Numbered from the stretch's first letter, positions 51,562-60,291 are shown. The stretch is 64,000 bases of DNA from Flavobacterium sp. KJJ (GCF_000708595.2 NZ_JARP01000006.1:124001-188000); one strand, 5' to 3'. The notes: a model not told the origin generated them from the letters alone. Numbers and translations: made by a program.

Positions 51562-52842
51562 TTATTCCAATAATTCCTTAGGATCTTCATTATCATCTTC
51601 AATAAAATCCAATTCTAAAGCTCGAACAGTCTGCACAGCATTTCCGGCAATTCCACGAATTGAACCGTACATTCCTAAGGTATTGTGAACTACTTTTTCG
51701 ATTTGTTTCTCTCGCTGTTTCCATATTCTCTGCATCGCTCTTTTTTCAGAATCTAAATCATTTTGCATTTGCGTAAAACCTTCAACAATTCCCTCAATTT
51801 GCAAGCGGAATTCGTTGCTGGTTAAGAAATCGTATAACATCGACATTTTATCTCCTTTATTTTCCTGCGCCTGAACCGCCTGACTTACCTGAATTAACGA
51901 TTGACGCAAAACAGCGCTCAAACCTTTAAATTCTTCATAGGTACAAATCCAGATTCCGTCGCGCATGCCCATTCGGTCCATTCCGGAAGGCATAACTTCG
52001 GTAACTAAAACTCCAATATTAGCTCTTTTCGTTCTGATATCATTTTTAAATTTTTCAATCCATGTGGGCTGAAAAGCTTTTGTTCTTTTGCTTTCGTAAT
52101 AAATAGAACCGCAATTTTGCAGTTCGCGAGTGTTCACAATTTGAAGACAATCAGCACCATTTGCACCTTTTTTGACTTCGTCGATACTATCAAGTGGAAA
52201 GTTATTCGCCAGCCATTCTTCAATCGCCAATTCCATTACTTCGCCTTGCAATTGCATAGAACCTTGTTCCTGCTTGCGTTTCATTTCTTCAATCAGTTTT
52301 TTCTGATCATCAGATTGCTTTTGGTATTCTTTAATTTTTAGCTCGTTTTTTTCTTCTTCCTGTTTACGGATTTTATCACGTTCCAAAACCAAAGTAGCAT
52401 TTAGCTGTTTTTGTGCTTCGGCTTCAATTGCATCTTTCATTTCCAGTTTTTCACGCTGTAATTTGGCAATTTCACCCTGCATTTTATTTAACTCCCTGAT
52501 TTTATCTGATTTTTCAGAAAGTTCTTTTTCCATTAAAAGTAAACGGTCTTTATTTTCTTCGTCGAGTTTAATTTTAAGCCTTTCAGAAATTTCTTTTTCG
52601 GCTATTTTTCTTTCTCGTTCCAGTCGCTCGGCAAAAAGTTCGTTTTCTTGTTTCTTTTTAGCTTCAAATTCGGCTTTGGCTTTCTCGAATTGCTCGTTCT
52701 TAAGTTCTAATTCTTTATTTTGAATAGTTGCTTTTTGCTGAAATTCTTTGCGTATGCTATCTTCTAACTGATGTTTTAAAATATCATTTACATCGATAGT
52801 TGTTCCGCAATTTGGGCACTGAATTGAAGATTGCTCTGCCAT
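51562..52842 (-). CDS. DUF2130 coiled-coil protein with zinc ribbon and nuclease-like core
   Basis: 426 residues from ATG 52842 (MAEQSSIQCPNCGTTI). A longer frame to 52965 is rejected because it crosses repeat-like sequence. Layout: a Cys pair CPNCG at the start, a coiled coil of about 170 residues rich in E, K and Q (35-205), then the DUF2130 core. The core holds GEVMELAIEEWL, GANGADCLQIV and IYYESKRTK, matching the E...D...E-x-K pattern of restriction-like nucleases. The function is unknown; it is likely a soluble nucleic-acid-binding protein. Confidence 0.85.
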   Translation of the reverse strand: MAEQSSIQCPNCGTTIDVNDILKHQLEDSIRKEFQQKATIQNKELELKNEQFEKAKAEFEAKKKQENELFAERLERERKIAEKEISERLKIKLDEENKDRLLLMEKELSEKSDKIRELNKMQGEIAKLQREKLEMKDAIEAEAQKQLNATLVLERDKIRKQEEEKNELKIKEYQKQSDDQKKLIEEMKRKQEQGSMQLQGEVMELAIEEWLANNFPLDSIDEVKKGANGADCLQIVNTRELQNCGSIYYESKRTKAFQPTWIEKFKNDIRTKRANIGVLVTEVMPSGMDRMGMRDGIWICTYEEFKGLSAVLRQSLIQVSQAVQAQENKGDKMSMLYDFLTSNEFRLQIEGIVEGFTQMQNDLDSEKRAMQRIWKQREKQIEKVVHNTLGMYGSIRGIAGNAVQTVRALELDFIEDDNEDPKELLE

Positions 52843-53216
52843 TTTATTGATTTTTTGAGTAGAATTATAATTTGCTAAGGTATTTAAAAGTTCTCTTTTT
52901 CTTATTGCGATTTGTGTGATAAATTGTAACGATTTTTGTTTTCCACGAATGGCACTAATTTGCACTAATTCTTTTTTACAGTGTGCAATTTAAATGCTTT
53001 TAAAGTTTACTTTTTACGGATTTCCTTAATTTAAAAATAATTTTTTCCAGTTAATGTCCATCCTGACGAAGGAAGGATCACACACGAAACTCAATAAAGA
53101 TTGAAGATTCTGTTTACGGCATTTCTTGTGTGATCCTTCCTTCGTCAGGATGACAAATAGTTGTTAAATCATTTTTAAAAAATCTGCGGCTTTGCGAGAT
53201 TAATTTCAAAACACAC
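52843..53216. other. Intergenic region with a large inverted repeat
   Basis: Holds the upstream region of the DUF2130 gene, a dispersed-repeat fragment (GGCACTAATTTGCACTAATT near 52950) and the inverted repeat 53060-53151. No gene is seen. Confidence 0.6.
53060..53151. repeat. Inverted repeat with perfect 24-bp arms
   Basis: Left arm 53060-53083 and right arm 53128-53151 are exact reverse complements (core CCTGACGAAGGAAGGATCAC), separated by 44 bases. It lies 65 bases after the LysR gene stop. The arms are far longer than needed for a terminator and there is no T run. Confidence 0.93.
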
Positions 53217-54104
53217 TTAATTCGACCTACTTTTCTTTAACAAAAAATCAACCGCAGCTTGAGTAATTTCAGAATCATCTTCTTTTGAAGTAATCAGAGA
53301 AACATCAGTAAAAAGATTTACTTTTTTCAATTCGATAAAACCTATTTCAGAATCCTGGTTGTTTTTAGCAATATTCGAAGGAACGATTGAAATTCCTAAT
53401 CCGTTTTTTACCAATTGCACAATCGAATTGATATTGTTGGCTTCGTGAATAATCTTCGGCGTAAAGCCATAAAAAGCACAAAGTTCTAATAAAACTTCGT
53501 GATAATGCGGTGCGTAATCTTTGTTGAAAAACACAAAGGTTTCATCTTTTAGATTTAAAATTTCTGCATCTGATTTTATTTGAATACTGTTTTTATGATA
53601 AACCAGTGAAAATCCATCCTTAAACCATAAATGTGCTTTTATTTTGGGAGATTTTATGGGTGAACGAATAATTCCCAACTCAATTTTTCCTTGTTCTAAA
53701 GCATCAATTTGCTTGGTTGTAGAAACTTCAAAAAGCTTGAAATTCACGTATGGAAATTGTATTTTTAAATGTTGGATCAATTCTGAAATGACGGCTGAAT
53801 AAATTGAACTGATATATGCAATTCTAAATTTGCCTGAAACATTCTCGGCGATCTTTTTTGTTTGAATAGAAATGCCTTCCAAATTCTTAAAAAGCGCTTT
53901 TACTTCTTTTTCGAAATATTTTCCGGCTTCGGTCAATTCAACCTTTTTATTATTTCGGATGAAGAGTTTTGCCTGAAGTTCGTCTTCCAGCTCCATAATC
54001 TGTCGACTCAGTGGAGGTTGGGAAATAAATAATTTTTCAGAAGCTTTAGTAAAGTTCAGTTCTTCGGCTACAGCCAGAAAATATTTAAGATGACGTAATT
54101 CCAT
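53217..54104 (-). CDS. LysR-family transcriptional regulator
   Basis: 295 residues. The N-terminal winged HTH reads MELRHLKYFLAVAEELNFTK and SEKLFISQPPLSRQIMELED, the standard LysR start; residues 90-295 form the effector-binding domain. It is divergent from the methyltransferase gene at 54318 across 213 bases filled by an inverted repeat. The target is probably that gene or an unlinked locus. Confidence 0.94.
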   Translation of the reverse strand: MELRHLKYFLAVAEELNFTKASEKLFISQPPLSRQIMELEDELQAKLFIRNNKKVELTEAGKYFEKEVKALFKNLEGISIQTKKIAENVSGKFRIAYISSIYSAVISELIQHLKIQFPYVNFKLFEVSTTKQIDALEQGKIELGIIRSPIKSPKIKAHLWFKDGFSLVYHKNSIQIKSDAEILNLKDETFVFFNKDYAPHYHEVLLELCAFYGFTPKIIHEANNINSIVQLVKNGLGISIVPSNIAKNNQDSEIGFIELKKVNLFTDVSLITSKEDDSEITQAAVDFLLKKSRSN

Positions 54105-54186
54105 AAATACCTATTAAGTATTGATAATTGACAAAATAAGTATTTTTGAAGTATATATCAAAGTGATAGTTTTGGAAAATAAAATA

Positions 54187-54300
54187 TTTCACGCAGATTT
54201 TTAAAGGATTTAAGCAGATAAGCGCAGATTTTATTTAATTGAATGAAAACCTAAAAAAAATCATTTTAAATCTGCTTTAATCCGCCAAATCTGCGTGAAA
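54187..54300. repeat. Nested inverted repeat between LysR and methyltransferase genes
   Basis: Perfect outer arms TTTCACGCAGATTT (54187-54200) and AAATCTGCGTGAAA (54287-54300); inner arms GGATTTAAGCAGA and TCTGCTTTAATCC pair with one mismatch. It ends 17 bases before the methyltransferase ATG and may affect its leader. Confidence 0.9.
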
Positions 54301-54317
54301 AAATTAGAACAAAAAAT

Positions 54318-55025
54318 ATGAAAAAATCAACTATTGAAGAGATTAGAGAAAGGTTTGATAATGATGTCGAACGATTTTCAAATTTAGAAACGGGGCAAGT
54401 AGCCACAATCGACGCGACAATTTCTTTAGAATTAATTACAGAAGCTTCAAAAAGAATTGTTCCGAATGCTAAAAATGTATTGGATATTGGCTGTGGTGCC
54501 GGAAATTACACTTTAAAAATGTTATCTAAAGTGCCAAATTTGAATTGCACTTTGGTCGATTTAAGTTTGCCAATGCTGGATCGTGCGTTTGAAAGAGTTT
54601 CGGCAGGAACAAACGGTAAAGTAGAAGTGAAGCAGGGCGATATTCGTGAAGTAAATTTACCGGAAAATGAGTTTGATATTATTTTGGCCGGAGCGGTTTT
54701 GCATCATTTAAGAGATGATGAAGATTGGGAAACGACTTTTACTAAAATATTTAAGTTATTGAAACCCGGCGGTTGTTTCATGATTTCGGACTTGATTACG
54801 CAAGATACAGCATTATTAAATGAATATACCTGGCAACGCTACGGCGATTATTTAGAAAGTATAGGCGGTGCTGAATACCGTCAGAAAGTATTGGATTACG
54901 TTGAAAAGGAAGATACGCCAAGATCAATGAATTACCAATTGGATTTAATGAAGAAAGTTGGTTTTAAAAGCGTTGAAATTTTGCATAAGAATATGTGTTT
55001 TGGTGCTTTTGGCGGAATTAAGTAA
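54318..55025 (+). CDS. Class I SAM-dependent methyltransferase
   Basis: 235 residues. The Rossmann motif I is VLDIGCGAGNYTLKML near residue 55, motif II LVDLSLPMLDRA near 79, FDIILAGAVLHHL near 118, and LLKPGGCFMISDLI near 149. Long N-terminal helix (KSTIEEIRERFDNDVERFSN). It resembles the methyltransferase-25/UbiE-like group; the substrate is unknown. The LysR gene on the other strand may regulate it. Confidence 0.87.
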   Translation: MKKSTIEEIRERFDNDVERFSNLETGQVATIDATISLELITEASKRIVPNAKNVLDIGCGAGNYTLKMLSKVPNLNCTLVDLSLPMLDRAFERVSAGTNGKVEVKQGDIREVNLPENEFDIILAGAVLHHLRDDEDWETTFTKIFKLLKPGGCFMISDLITQDTALLNEYTWQRYGDYLESIGGAEYRQKVLDYVEKEDTPRSMNYQLDLMKKVGFKSVEILHKNMCFGAFGGIK

Positions 55026-55042
55026 TTCTTGTACAATTTTGT

Positions 55043-55122
55043 CCTGCAAGGGTTCCAGAACCGTGTAGGTCTCCTTTTGGGCTTAGAAGTCTCCTGCAAG
55101 GTTTCCAAAACCCTGCAGGAGA
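55043..55122. repeat. Two diverged copies of the 27-base palindrome
   Basis: Copies at 55043-55069 (CCTGCAAGGGTTCC...GTGTAGG) and 55093-55119 (CCTGCAAGGTTTCC...CCTGCAGG), the second inside larger arms GTCTCC/GGAGAC. Same family as 11577-11667. It lies between the convergent methyltransferase and monooxygenase genes and could stop transcripts. Confidence 0.8.
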
Positions 55123-55133
55123 CTTATTGTGTT

Positions 55134-55412
55134 TTATAAAATTTGCAGCGTTTTATAAACCTGAATAGGTGACGAAACTAAACTCTCGCTTTTTGAGATA
55201 AAATCCAGTAAATAAGGTTGGTTATTGTGAATGTCAAGTCCTGGCTGATCTTTCCATTCTTCCCAAATAATAGACACATTCTCAGATGCGTGAAGATCGT
55301 AACGTACGCATGCAGCTTCTTTTCTGGTTTCGGTAACCAAATGATTTAACATGCTTTGTAGTTGTTCTGTGCTTTCGGTTTTGCTTTTAAAAATTGCTGT
55401 AATTGAAATCAT
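55134..55412 (-). CDS. Antibiotic biosynthesis monooxygenase (ABM) fold protein
   Basis: 92 residues with the compact ferredoxin-like fold of putative quinol monooxygenases (YgiN-like): AIFKSKTESTEQLQSMLNHL, EAACVRYDLHASENVSIIWE, EEWKDQPGLDIHNNQPYL. These act on quinols or small aromatics without a cofactor. It follows the MdaB-like quinone reductase gene with a 2-base gap, just as ygiN and mdaB are linked in E. coli. Confidence 0.88.
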   Translation of the reverse strand: MISITAIFKSKTESTEQLQSMLNHLVTETRKEAACVRYDLHASENVSIIWEEWKDQPGLDIHNNQPYLLDFISKSESLVSSPIQVYKTLQIL

Positions 55413-55414
55413 GA

Positions 55415-56017
55415 TTATGAATTTTTAAAAATTTGTTCTAAATGTTTGGTATAATTTTCTTTAAAGATGCTGATGTTTTCTGCGGTTGCACCTTTTTCAA
55501 CGTCGTGGAAATGGAAACCGTTTAGTTTTTCCATACCTGTAAATTTATTCATTTTATGGAAACCAAACATTGCTCCGTCATCAACAGATGTTTCTTCGAA
55601 GAATTCTCCCGGAAGTGTAAAAGCAGTTGCAGGAGCGTTCCAGCTTGTGGTTAACATGTATTTGCGTCCGTGTAAAAGTCCGCCGGTTCCGTAATTAATG
55701 TCGGGATTGGTTCTGGTTCTTCCGTCGCTTTTGTAAATTCCTTTGTTATGTCCGGCGGTGAAAACGTCGTCGATGTATTTTTTGAAAAGGTTTGGTAATT
55801 GAAACCACCAAACTGGTGTGTGATATACGATAACATCTGCCCAAACGAATTTCTCTACTTCTTCGTCAAGGTTGATTTCTTGCTTAATGTCGGTTGTTTT
55901 TATTTCGTAGTTTTTACTTTTTAGGTATTCGATTGTCCAATCGGTAACGGTTTCATTGAATTTTCCGCCTGAATGTGCGAAGTTTTGACTGCCGTTGATA
56001 ATAAATATTTTCTTCAT
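55415..56017 (-). CDS. MdaB-like NAD(P)H:quinone oxidoreductase
   Basis: 200 residues from ATG 56017 (MKKIFIINGSQNFAHSGGKF), a flavodoxin-fold start. A frame reaching 56131 would cross a dispersed repeat and is dropped. Conserved HTPVWWFQLPNLFKKYIDDV near residue 69 and TTSWNAPATAF near 128 fit MdaB/KefF-type quinone reductases that use FAD and NAD(P)H for two-electron quinone reduction. It pairs with the ABM gene. Confidence 0.88.
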   Translation of the reverse strand: MKKIFIINGSQNFAHSGGKFNETVTDWTIEYLKSKNYEIKTTDIKQEINLDEEVEKFVWADVIVYHTPVWWFQLPNLFKKYIDDVFTAGHNKGIYKSDGRTRTNPDINYGTGGLLHGRKYMLTTSWNAPATAFTLPGEFFEETSVDDGAMFGFHKMNKFTGMEKLNGFHFHDVEKGATAENISIFKENYTKHLEQIFKNS

Positions 56018-56048
56018 TTTTCTTGTTTTCTTATGAAATCTTGAGTGT

Positions 56049-56130
56049 GAGGGATAGAGGCGGTATCCTTTTGTGAAGTGAAACGGAACAAAAGATATAG
56101 CCGAAAGCCCGACCCGGAGGGGCACACCCA
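56049..56130. repeat. Dispersed flavobacterial repeat with GC-rich core
   Basis: A GC-rich stretch unlike its surroundings, from GGGATAGAGGCGGTATCCTTTT through GAAAGCCCGACCCGGAGGGG and on to CACACCC. I recall similar words between genes in other flavobacterial genomes, but that was not checked. It lies between the aldo/keto reductase and MdaB genes. Confidence 0.6.
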
Positions 56131-56169
56131 AATTCTAATTATTTAAATTTTGAGATTGTTTTTAATAGT

Positions 56170-57156
56170 TTATTGTAATTTCGAAATGGCCTGATTGATG
56201 AAATCCAGTTCTGAAAGGGATAAATCGAAATCCATTGCTTTTGCGTTTGAAATGGCTTGTTCTGCGTTTCTTGCTCCGGCTAAAACAATTGCGATTCCTT
56301 TTTGTAAAGTTGTCCAGCGTAAAACCAATTGCGAAATTGAAATGTGTTTTGAGTTTGCCAGTGAACTTAATTCTTCGACTAACGTTTTTACTTTTTGAAG
56401 ATCGAACTGACCGAAATAACCGTTTCTGTGATCGTTTTCTTTTAATTTACTGTCGGTGAAATATTTCCCTGTTAGTAAACCTCTTTCCATTGGGCTGTAG
56501 GCAATGATTCCGATGTTTTCTGCGACTGTAAACGGAATCAAATCGGTTTCGATTTTACGGTTCATCATACTGTAAGCTACTTGATTTGAAGCTATTTGAA
56601 CCGTTTTTTGTGCTTCCTGAATTTGAGAAATATTATAATTACTTACTCCAAATGCTCTGATTTTTCCTTGCTGTATCAAGGTTTCCACAGCTTCCATTGT
56701 TTCAGAAATTGGTGTTGTAGAGTCTGGCCAGTGAATTTGTAACAGGTCGATATAATCGGTTTGAAGTCGTTTTAAACTGTCTTCGATTTCTTTTATAACA
56801 TTGCTTTTTGAAGAATATTTGTAAACGGGAATTTTTTTTCCGTTGTCGTCGGCATCAAAAAAGAAATCTCCTTTTCCGTTATTACTTCCGTCCCAAACCA
56901 AACCGAATTTTGTAAGTAATTGAATTTTAGAACGGTCCTGGCTTTTGATGGCTTCGCCAATCATTTCTTCACTTAATCCGAATCCGTAAAAAGGGGCGGT
57001 GTCGATTGTGGTTACGCCGTGATCGATTGAGGCGTGGATGGAATCGATTGAATCTTTCTTTTCGTTTCCGCCCCACATGTTGCCGCCAATAGCAAATGCA
57101 CCGTAAGTTATGGTTGATAATTCAAGTTCTGAGTTGCCTAATTTTCTATATTCCAT
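56170..57156 (-). CDS. Aldo/keto reductase
   Basis: 328 residues, (beta/alpha)8 fold. Catalytic Asp/Tyr region TIDTAPFYGFGLSEEMIG near residue 50, LLTKFGLVWDG (Lys) near 80, IDLLQIHWPD (His) near 137, VSNYNISQ near 171 and the NADP site IVLAGARNAEQ near 296. It reduces aldehydes or ketones with NADPH; the substrate is unknown. It is first in a minus-strand run with MdaB-like and ABM genes and is divergent from the AraC gene. Confidence 0.92.
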   Translation of the reverse strand: MEYRKLGNSELELSTITYGAFAIGGNMWGGNEKKDSIDSIHASIDHGVTTIDTAPFYGFGLSEEMIGEAIKSQDRSKIQLLTKFGLVWDGSNNGKGDFFFDADDNGKKIPVYKYSSKSNVIKEIEDSLKRLQTDYIDLLQIHWPDSTTPISETMEAVETLIQQGKIRAFGVSNYNISQIQEAQKTVQIASNQVAYSMMNRKIETDLIPFTVAENIGIIAYSPMERGLLTGKYFTDSKLKENDHRNGYFGQFDLQKVKTLVEELSSLANSKHISISQLVLRWTTLQKGIAIVLAGARNAEQAISNAKAMDFDLSLSELDFINQAISKLQ

Positions 57157-57189
57157 AATGTTGTATTTTAAATCTTAAATTTCACTTAG

Positions 57190-57232
57190 CAAAATTATAC
57201 CATTTTTAAGAGTGTTAAATGGTATATATTTG
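57190..57232. promoter_or_regulatory. Divergent promoter pair around an inverted repeat (AKR / AraC)
   Basis: Perfect 10-bp arms TATACCATTT (57196-57205) and AAATGGTATA (57217-57226), 11-base spacer. The -7 elements lie at each end: TAATTTTG on the minus strand (57197-57190) for the aldo/keto reductase and TATATTTG on the plus strand (57225-57232) for the AraC gene. The layout is that of an AraC operator. Confidence 0.72.
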
Positions 57233-57273
57233 TGTTTTTTATGTAAATTTGCCACTTCAAAATTATTGTTGAT

Positions 57274-58119
57274 ATGAAAAAAGAGAACTTATATGAGCCT
57301 TTTACAGTTTCTTTCGAGACTTTAGACGAATATCCGGATGTGGGTGATCGCCATAATTTTTTTGAATTGGTTTACATTTTAAGCGGAACCGGAAGGCAGT
57401 GTATCAATAAAAATATTTTTGAATATGATGCCGGACATATGTTTTTATTGACGCCTGAGGATTGTCATAATTTTACAATTGAAACGGAAACGAAGTTTTT
57501 CTTTTTGAGGTTTAATGATATTTATTTGAAGAATTCGAGTCTGCAGAATGAGAATATTCAGCGTTTAGAGTATATTCTACAAAATGCCAATCATCAACCG
57601 GGCTGTATTTTGAAGAATGATGCCGATAAATGTTTGGTAAAAGTGATGATTGAAGCAATTTGTCGTGAACATCAGGATAAAGATGTTTACAATAAAGAAT
57701 TGATTCAGCAATTGGTGAATACTTTAATTATTATTGTGGCGAGAAATATTGCGAAGTATTTACCGGAACAGGTAAATGTTGGCACAGAAGCAAAAGCGAT
57801 GGATATCCTGCAATATATTCAGACTAATATTTATTATCCTGAAAGAATCAAGGCCGAATCGATAAGTGAGTATTTCGGAATTTCGAATACGTATTTAGGG
57901 CGTTATTTTAAGAAACATGCCGATGAAACAATGCAACAATATATTAGTAATTATAAAACGAAACTGATTGAACATCGTTTGCAGTTTAGTGATAAACGTA
58001 TTAATGAAATCGCTTATGAATTTGGTTTTACGGATGAAAGCCATTTTAATAAGTTCTTTAAGAAGCAAAGAGGGAATAGTCCTTCGGAATTTAGAAAGAC
58101 GATTCGAATTAGTGCGTGA
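57274..58119 (+). CDS. AraC-family transcriptional regulator
   Basis: 281 residues. N-terminal cupin-like sensory part (about 1-90, DEYPDVGDRHNFFELVYILS; GRQCINKN; LLTPEDCHNFTIE), C-terminal double HTH (about 180-278) with IKAESISEYFGISNTYLGRY and the AraC signature INEIAYEFGFTDESHFNKFF and KKQRGNSPSEFR. It is divergent from the redox operon and probably regulates it in response to a small molecule. Confidence 0.93.
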   Translation: MKKENLYEPFTVSFETLDEYPDVGDRHNFFELVYILSGTGRQCINKNIFEYDAGHMFLLTPEDCHNFTIETETKFFFLRFNDIYLKNSSLQNENIQRLEYILQNANHQPGCILKNDADKCLVKVMIEAICREHQDKDVYNKELIQQLVNTLIIIVARNIAKYLPEQVNVGTEAKAMDILQYIQTNIYYPERIKAESISEYFGISNTYLGRYFKKHADETMQQYISNYKTKLIEHRLQFSDKRINEIAYEFGFTDESHFNKFFKKQRGNSPSEFRKTIRISA

Positions 58120-58226
58120 TATATTGGCACACGGATGATGCGGATTTAGACTGGTTTACACGGATTTTTTTTACTATTAAAATGATTTTAATTTGTGTGA
58201 ATCTTTGAAATCAGGGCTTAAAAAAA

Positions 58227-58988
58227 TTAAATGATCTTTTTAATTACGCGTAATTTATGCGTGTGTTTGTTGAGTTCCGGATTATAAATTCCTAAATGGT
58301 CCAAACGATCAATGCGGACTTTTCCACTTGCGTGAATGATGTAATTATTCTCCATAATAATACCGACGTGAATGATGTTTCCTTCGTCATTATCAAAAAA
58401 GGCTAAATCTCCAGCTTCACTTTCTTCAATAAAACTTAAAGGTTCGCCGTCAAGCGCTTGCTGTGAGGCGTCACGGTTAATTTTATAGCCGTTTAATTTG
58501 TAAACCATTTGTGTAAAACCAGAACAATCGATTCCGAATGGTGTTTTTCCGCCCCAAAGATAAGGTGCGTTCAAATACATAAAGGCAGTATTTATAAGTG
58601 CGCTTTTTGGTTTTACGCCACTGGTTTTTGTTCCTTCAAAATCAAAGTTTGAAGTGTTGATTTCAGTATTGTTTAAGAATGATAAAGAAGCTCCAAGCGG
58701 AATTGGAAGTAATAAGTTTTCTGGCGCGGTGATATAATCAATCAAATCAGCGTTTAAAATAATTGCTTCATTGCTTAACTGATTGTAATTTGCTTCAGAA
58801 ATTACCTGATATTGCTTAGAATCTACCCAGCCTTCATAATCATCAAACTGAATTTTTATTTTTGCCCATTGATTTTGGCGTTCTAAGATTTGGATGTGCT
58901 CGCCAAACAAAAGCTGTGTAACGATTTCACTTCTGTCGCTTGGTTCAGATCGAACGGGTACTATGGCTAGATTGCAAATTCCGAACAT
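58227..58988 (-). CDS. NlpC/P60 (C40) cell-wall peptidase
   Basis: 253 residues. Two N-terminal SH3-like domains (VRSEPSDRSEIVTQLLFGEH and the next about 60-110) are followed by the NlpC/P60 domain with catalytic Cys in PFGIDCSGFTQMVYKL near 162, His in NIIHVGIIMEN near 209 and a third polar residue. Such enzymes cut gamma-D-Glu-diaminopimelate or related peptides of peptidoglycan. No signal peptide is seen at MFGICNLAIVPVRS, so it may be cytoplasmic (turnover of imported muropeptides, as for YkfC) or poorly predicted. Confidence 0.88.
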   Translation of the reverse strand: MFGICNLAIVPVRSEPSDRSEIVTQLLFGEHIQILERQNQWAKIKIQFDDYEGWVDSKQYQVISEANYNQLSNEAIILNADLIDYITAPENLLLPIPLGASLSFLNNTEINTSNFDFEGTKTSGVKPKSALINTAFMYLNAPYLWGGKTPFGIDCSGFTQMVYKLNGYKINRDASQQALDGEPLSFIEESEAGDLAFFDNDEGNIIHVGIIMENNYIIHASGKVRIDRLDHLGIYNPELNKHTHKLRVIKKII

Positions 58989-59011
58989 TTAGGGTAATTT
59001 ATAGGTTTAAA

Positions 59012-59041
59012 ATTAGGAGTTACTTTATAATAACTCCTAAT
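59012..59041 (-). terminator. Terminator after the thiolase gene
   Basis: Perfect 11-bp arms ATTAGGAGTTA (59012-59022) and TAACTCCTAAT (59031-59041), followed on the minus strand by TTTTAAA. It starts 15 bases after the thiolase stop. Confidence 0.75.
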
Positions 59042-59056
59042 CTAATGTATTATTAT

Positions 59057-60235
59057 TTAGGCTCTTTCAATAACAATTGCCGAAGCACCGCCACCGCCAT
59101 TACAAATTGCAGCAGCACCAGTTTTAGCATTATTTTGTTGCAGAACATTTAGTAAAGTTACGATAATTCTAGCTCCAGAACAGCCAAGAGGATGTCCTAA
59201 TGAAACTGCTCCGCCGTTTACATTTACGTTATCATTATTAAGACCAAGGATTTTTGAATTGGCTAATCCAACAACAGCGAAAGCTTCATTAAATTCGAAA
59301 TAATCCACATCATCAATTGCAATTCCAGCCTTATTTAGTGCTTTTGGCAATGCTTTTGCAGGACTTGTTGTAAACCATTTTGGCTCTTGAGCAGCATCAG
59401 CATAACCTTTTATGAAGGCTAGGGGTTTTAATCCTAATGAAATTGCTTTTTCTTCAGACATTAAAACTATAGCTGCAGCTCCATCATTAATGGTAGAAGC
59501 ATTTGCAGCAGTAACTGTTCCGTCTTTAGTAAAAACGGCACTTAGAGAAGGAATTTTATCTAGTTTTACGTTAGTGTATTCTTCATCTTTAGAAACGATG
59601 ATTGGTTCACCGCGTCTTTGCGGTACTTCAACAGGAACAATTTCGTTGTCGAATTTCCCGGCATCCCAAGCTTTTGCACTTCTCTCGTAAGATTGAATTG
59701 CAAAATTATCTTGTTCTTCACGGCTGATGTTGTATTCAGTTGCACATAAATCAGCGCAAACTCCCATTGCGTTGTTATCGTAAGCATCTGTCAAACCATC
59801 TTTTTGCATTCCATCAAGCATAGTTGCTGGACCAAATTTAGTTCCGTTACGCATTTGTACGTAATGTGGAATCAAGCTCATGTTTTCCATTCCTCCGGCT
59901 ACTACAATTTCGGCATCGCCACAAGCGATTGCCTGAGCGCCAAACATAACAGCTTTCATTCCAGAAGCACAAACTTTGTTTACGGTTGTAGCAGCAACCT
60001 CTTCAGACAAACCAGCAAAAAGTGCTGCTTGACGTGCAGGGGCCTGACCAACTCCGGCCTGAACTACATTGCCCATAAAAACTTCATCAACTAATTTTGG
60101 GTCTAGGTTAATTTTTTGAAGTGCGCCTTTTATAGCGGCAGCACCTAATTTTGGTGCGGGTACGGTAGATAACCCTCCCATGAAACTTCCGATAGGTGTT
60201 CTAACGGCAGAAACGATAACAACTCTTTTGTTCAT
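59057..60235 (-). CDS. Acetyl-CoA C-acetyltransferase (thiolase)
   Basis: 392 residues, the normal length. The nucleophile is Cys89 in NKVCASGMKAV; NEAFAVVG near 316, GGAVSLGHPLGCSGARI near 343 (His and Cys) and CNGGGGASA near 380 complete the active site. It condenses two acetyl-CoA or cleaves acetoacetyl-CoA, cytoplasmic, in fatty-acid or ketone-body metabolism. A textbook promoter (60261-60291) and a terminator (59012-59041) bracket it, so it is monocistronic. Confidence 0.95.
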   Translation of the reverse strand: MNKRVVIVSAVRTPIGSFMGGLSTVPAPKLGAAAIKGALQKINLDPKLVDEVFMGNVVQAGVGQAPARQAALFAGLSEEVAATTVNKVCASGMKAVMFGAQAIACGDAEIVVAGGMENMSLIPHYVQMRNGTKFGPATMLDGMQKDGLTDAYDNNAMGVCADLCATEYNISREEQDNFAIQSYERSAKAWDAGKFDNEIVPVEVPQRRGEPIIVSKDEEYTNVKLDKIPSLSAVFTKDGTVTAANASTINDGAAAIVLMSEEKAISLGLKPLAFIKGYADAAQEPKWFTTSPAKALPKALNKAGIAIDDVDYFEFNEAFAVVGLANSKILGLNNDNVNVNGGAVSLGHPLGCSGARIIVTLLNVLQQNNAKTGAAAICNGGGGASAIVIERA

Positions 60236-60260
60236 TTTCTGTTAATATTAGTTAATCAAG

Positions 60261-60291
60261 CAAATTTACTCTTTATTTGAATAAATTCAAA
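60261..60291 (-). promoter_or_regulatory. Promoter of the thiolase gene
   Basis: On the minus strand TTTG (60291-60288), 19 bases, TAAATTTG (60268-60261), an exact match to the Bacteroidota consensus. The start point would be near 60254, 19 bases before the ATG. Confidence 0.72.

Noticed and set aside
54105..54165. Regulon palindrome upstream of the LysR gene
   Set aside because: AAGTATT occurs several times but no 5-4-5 partner half-site is present.
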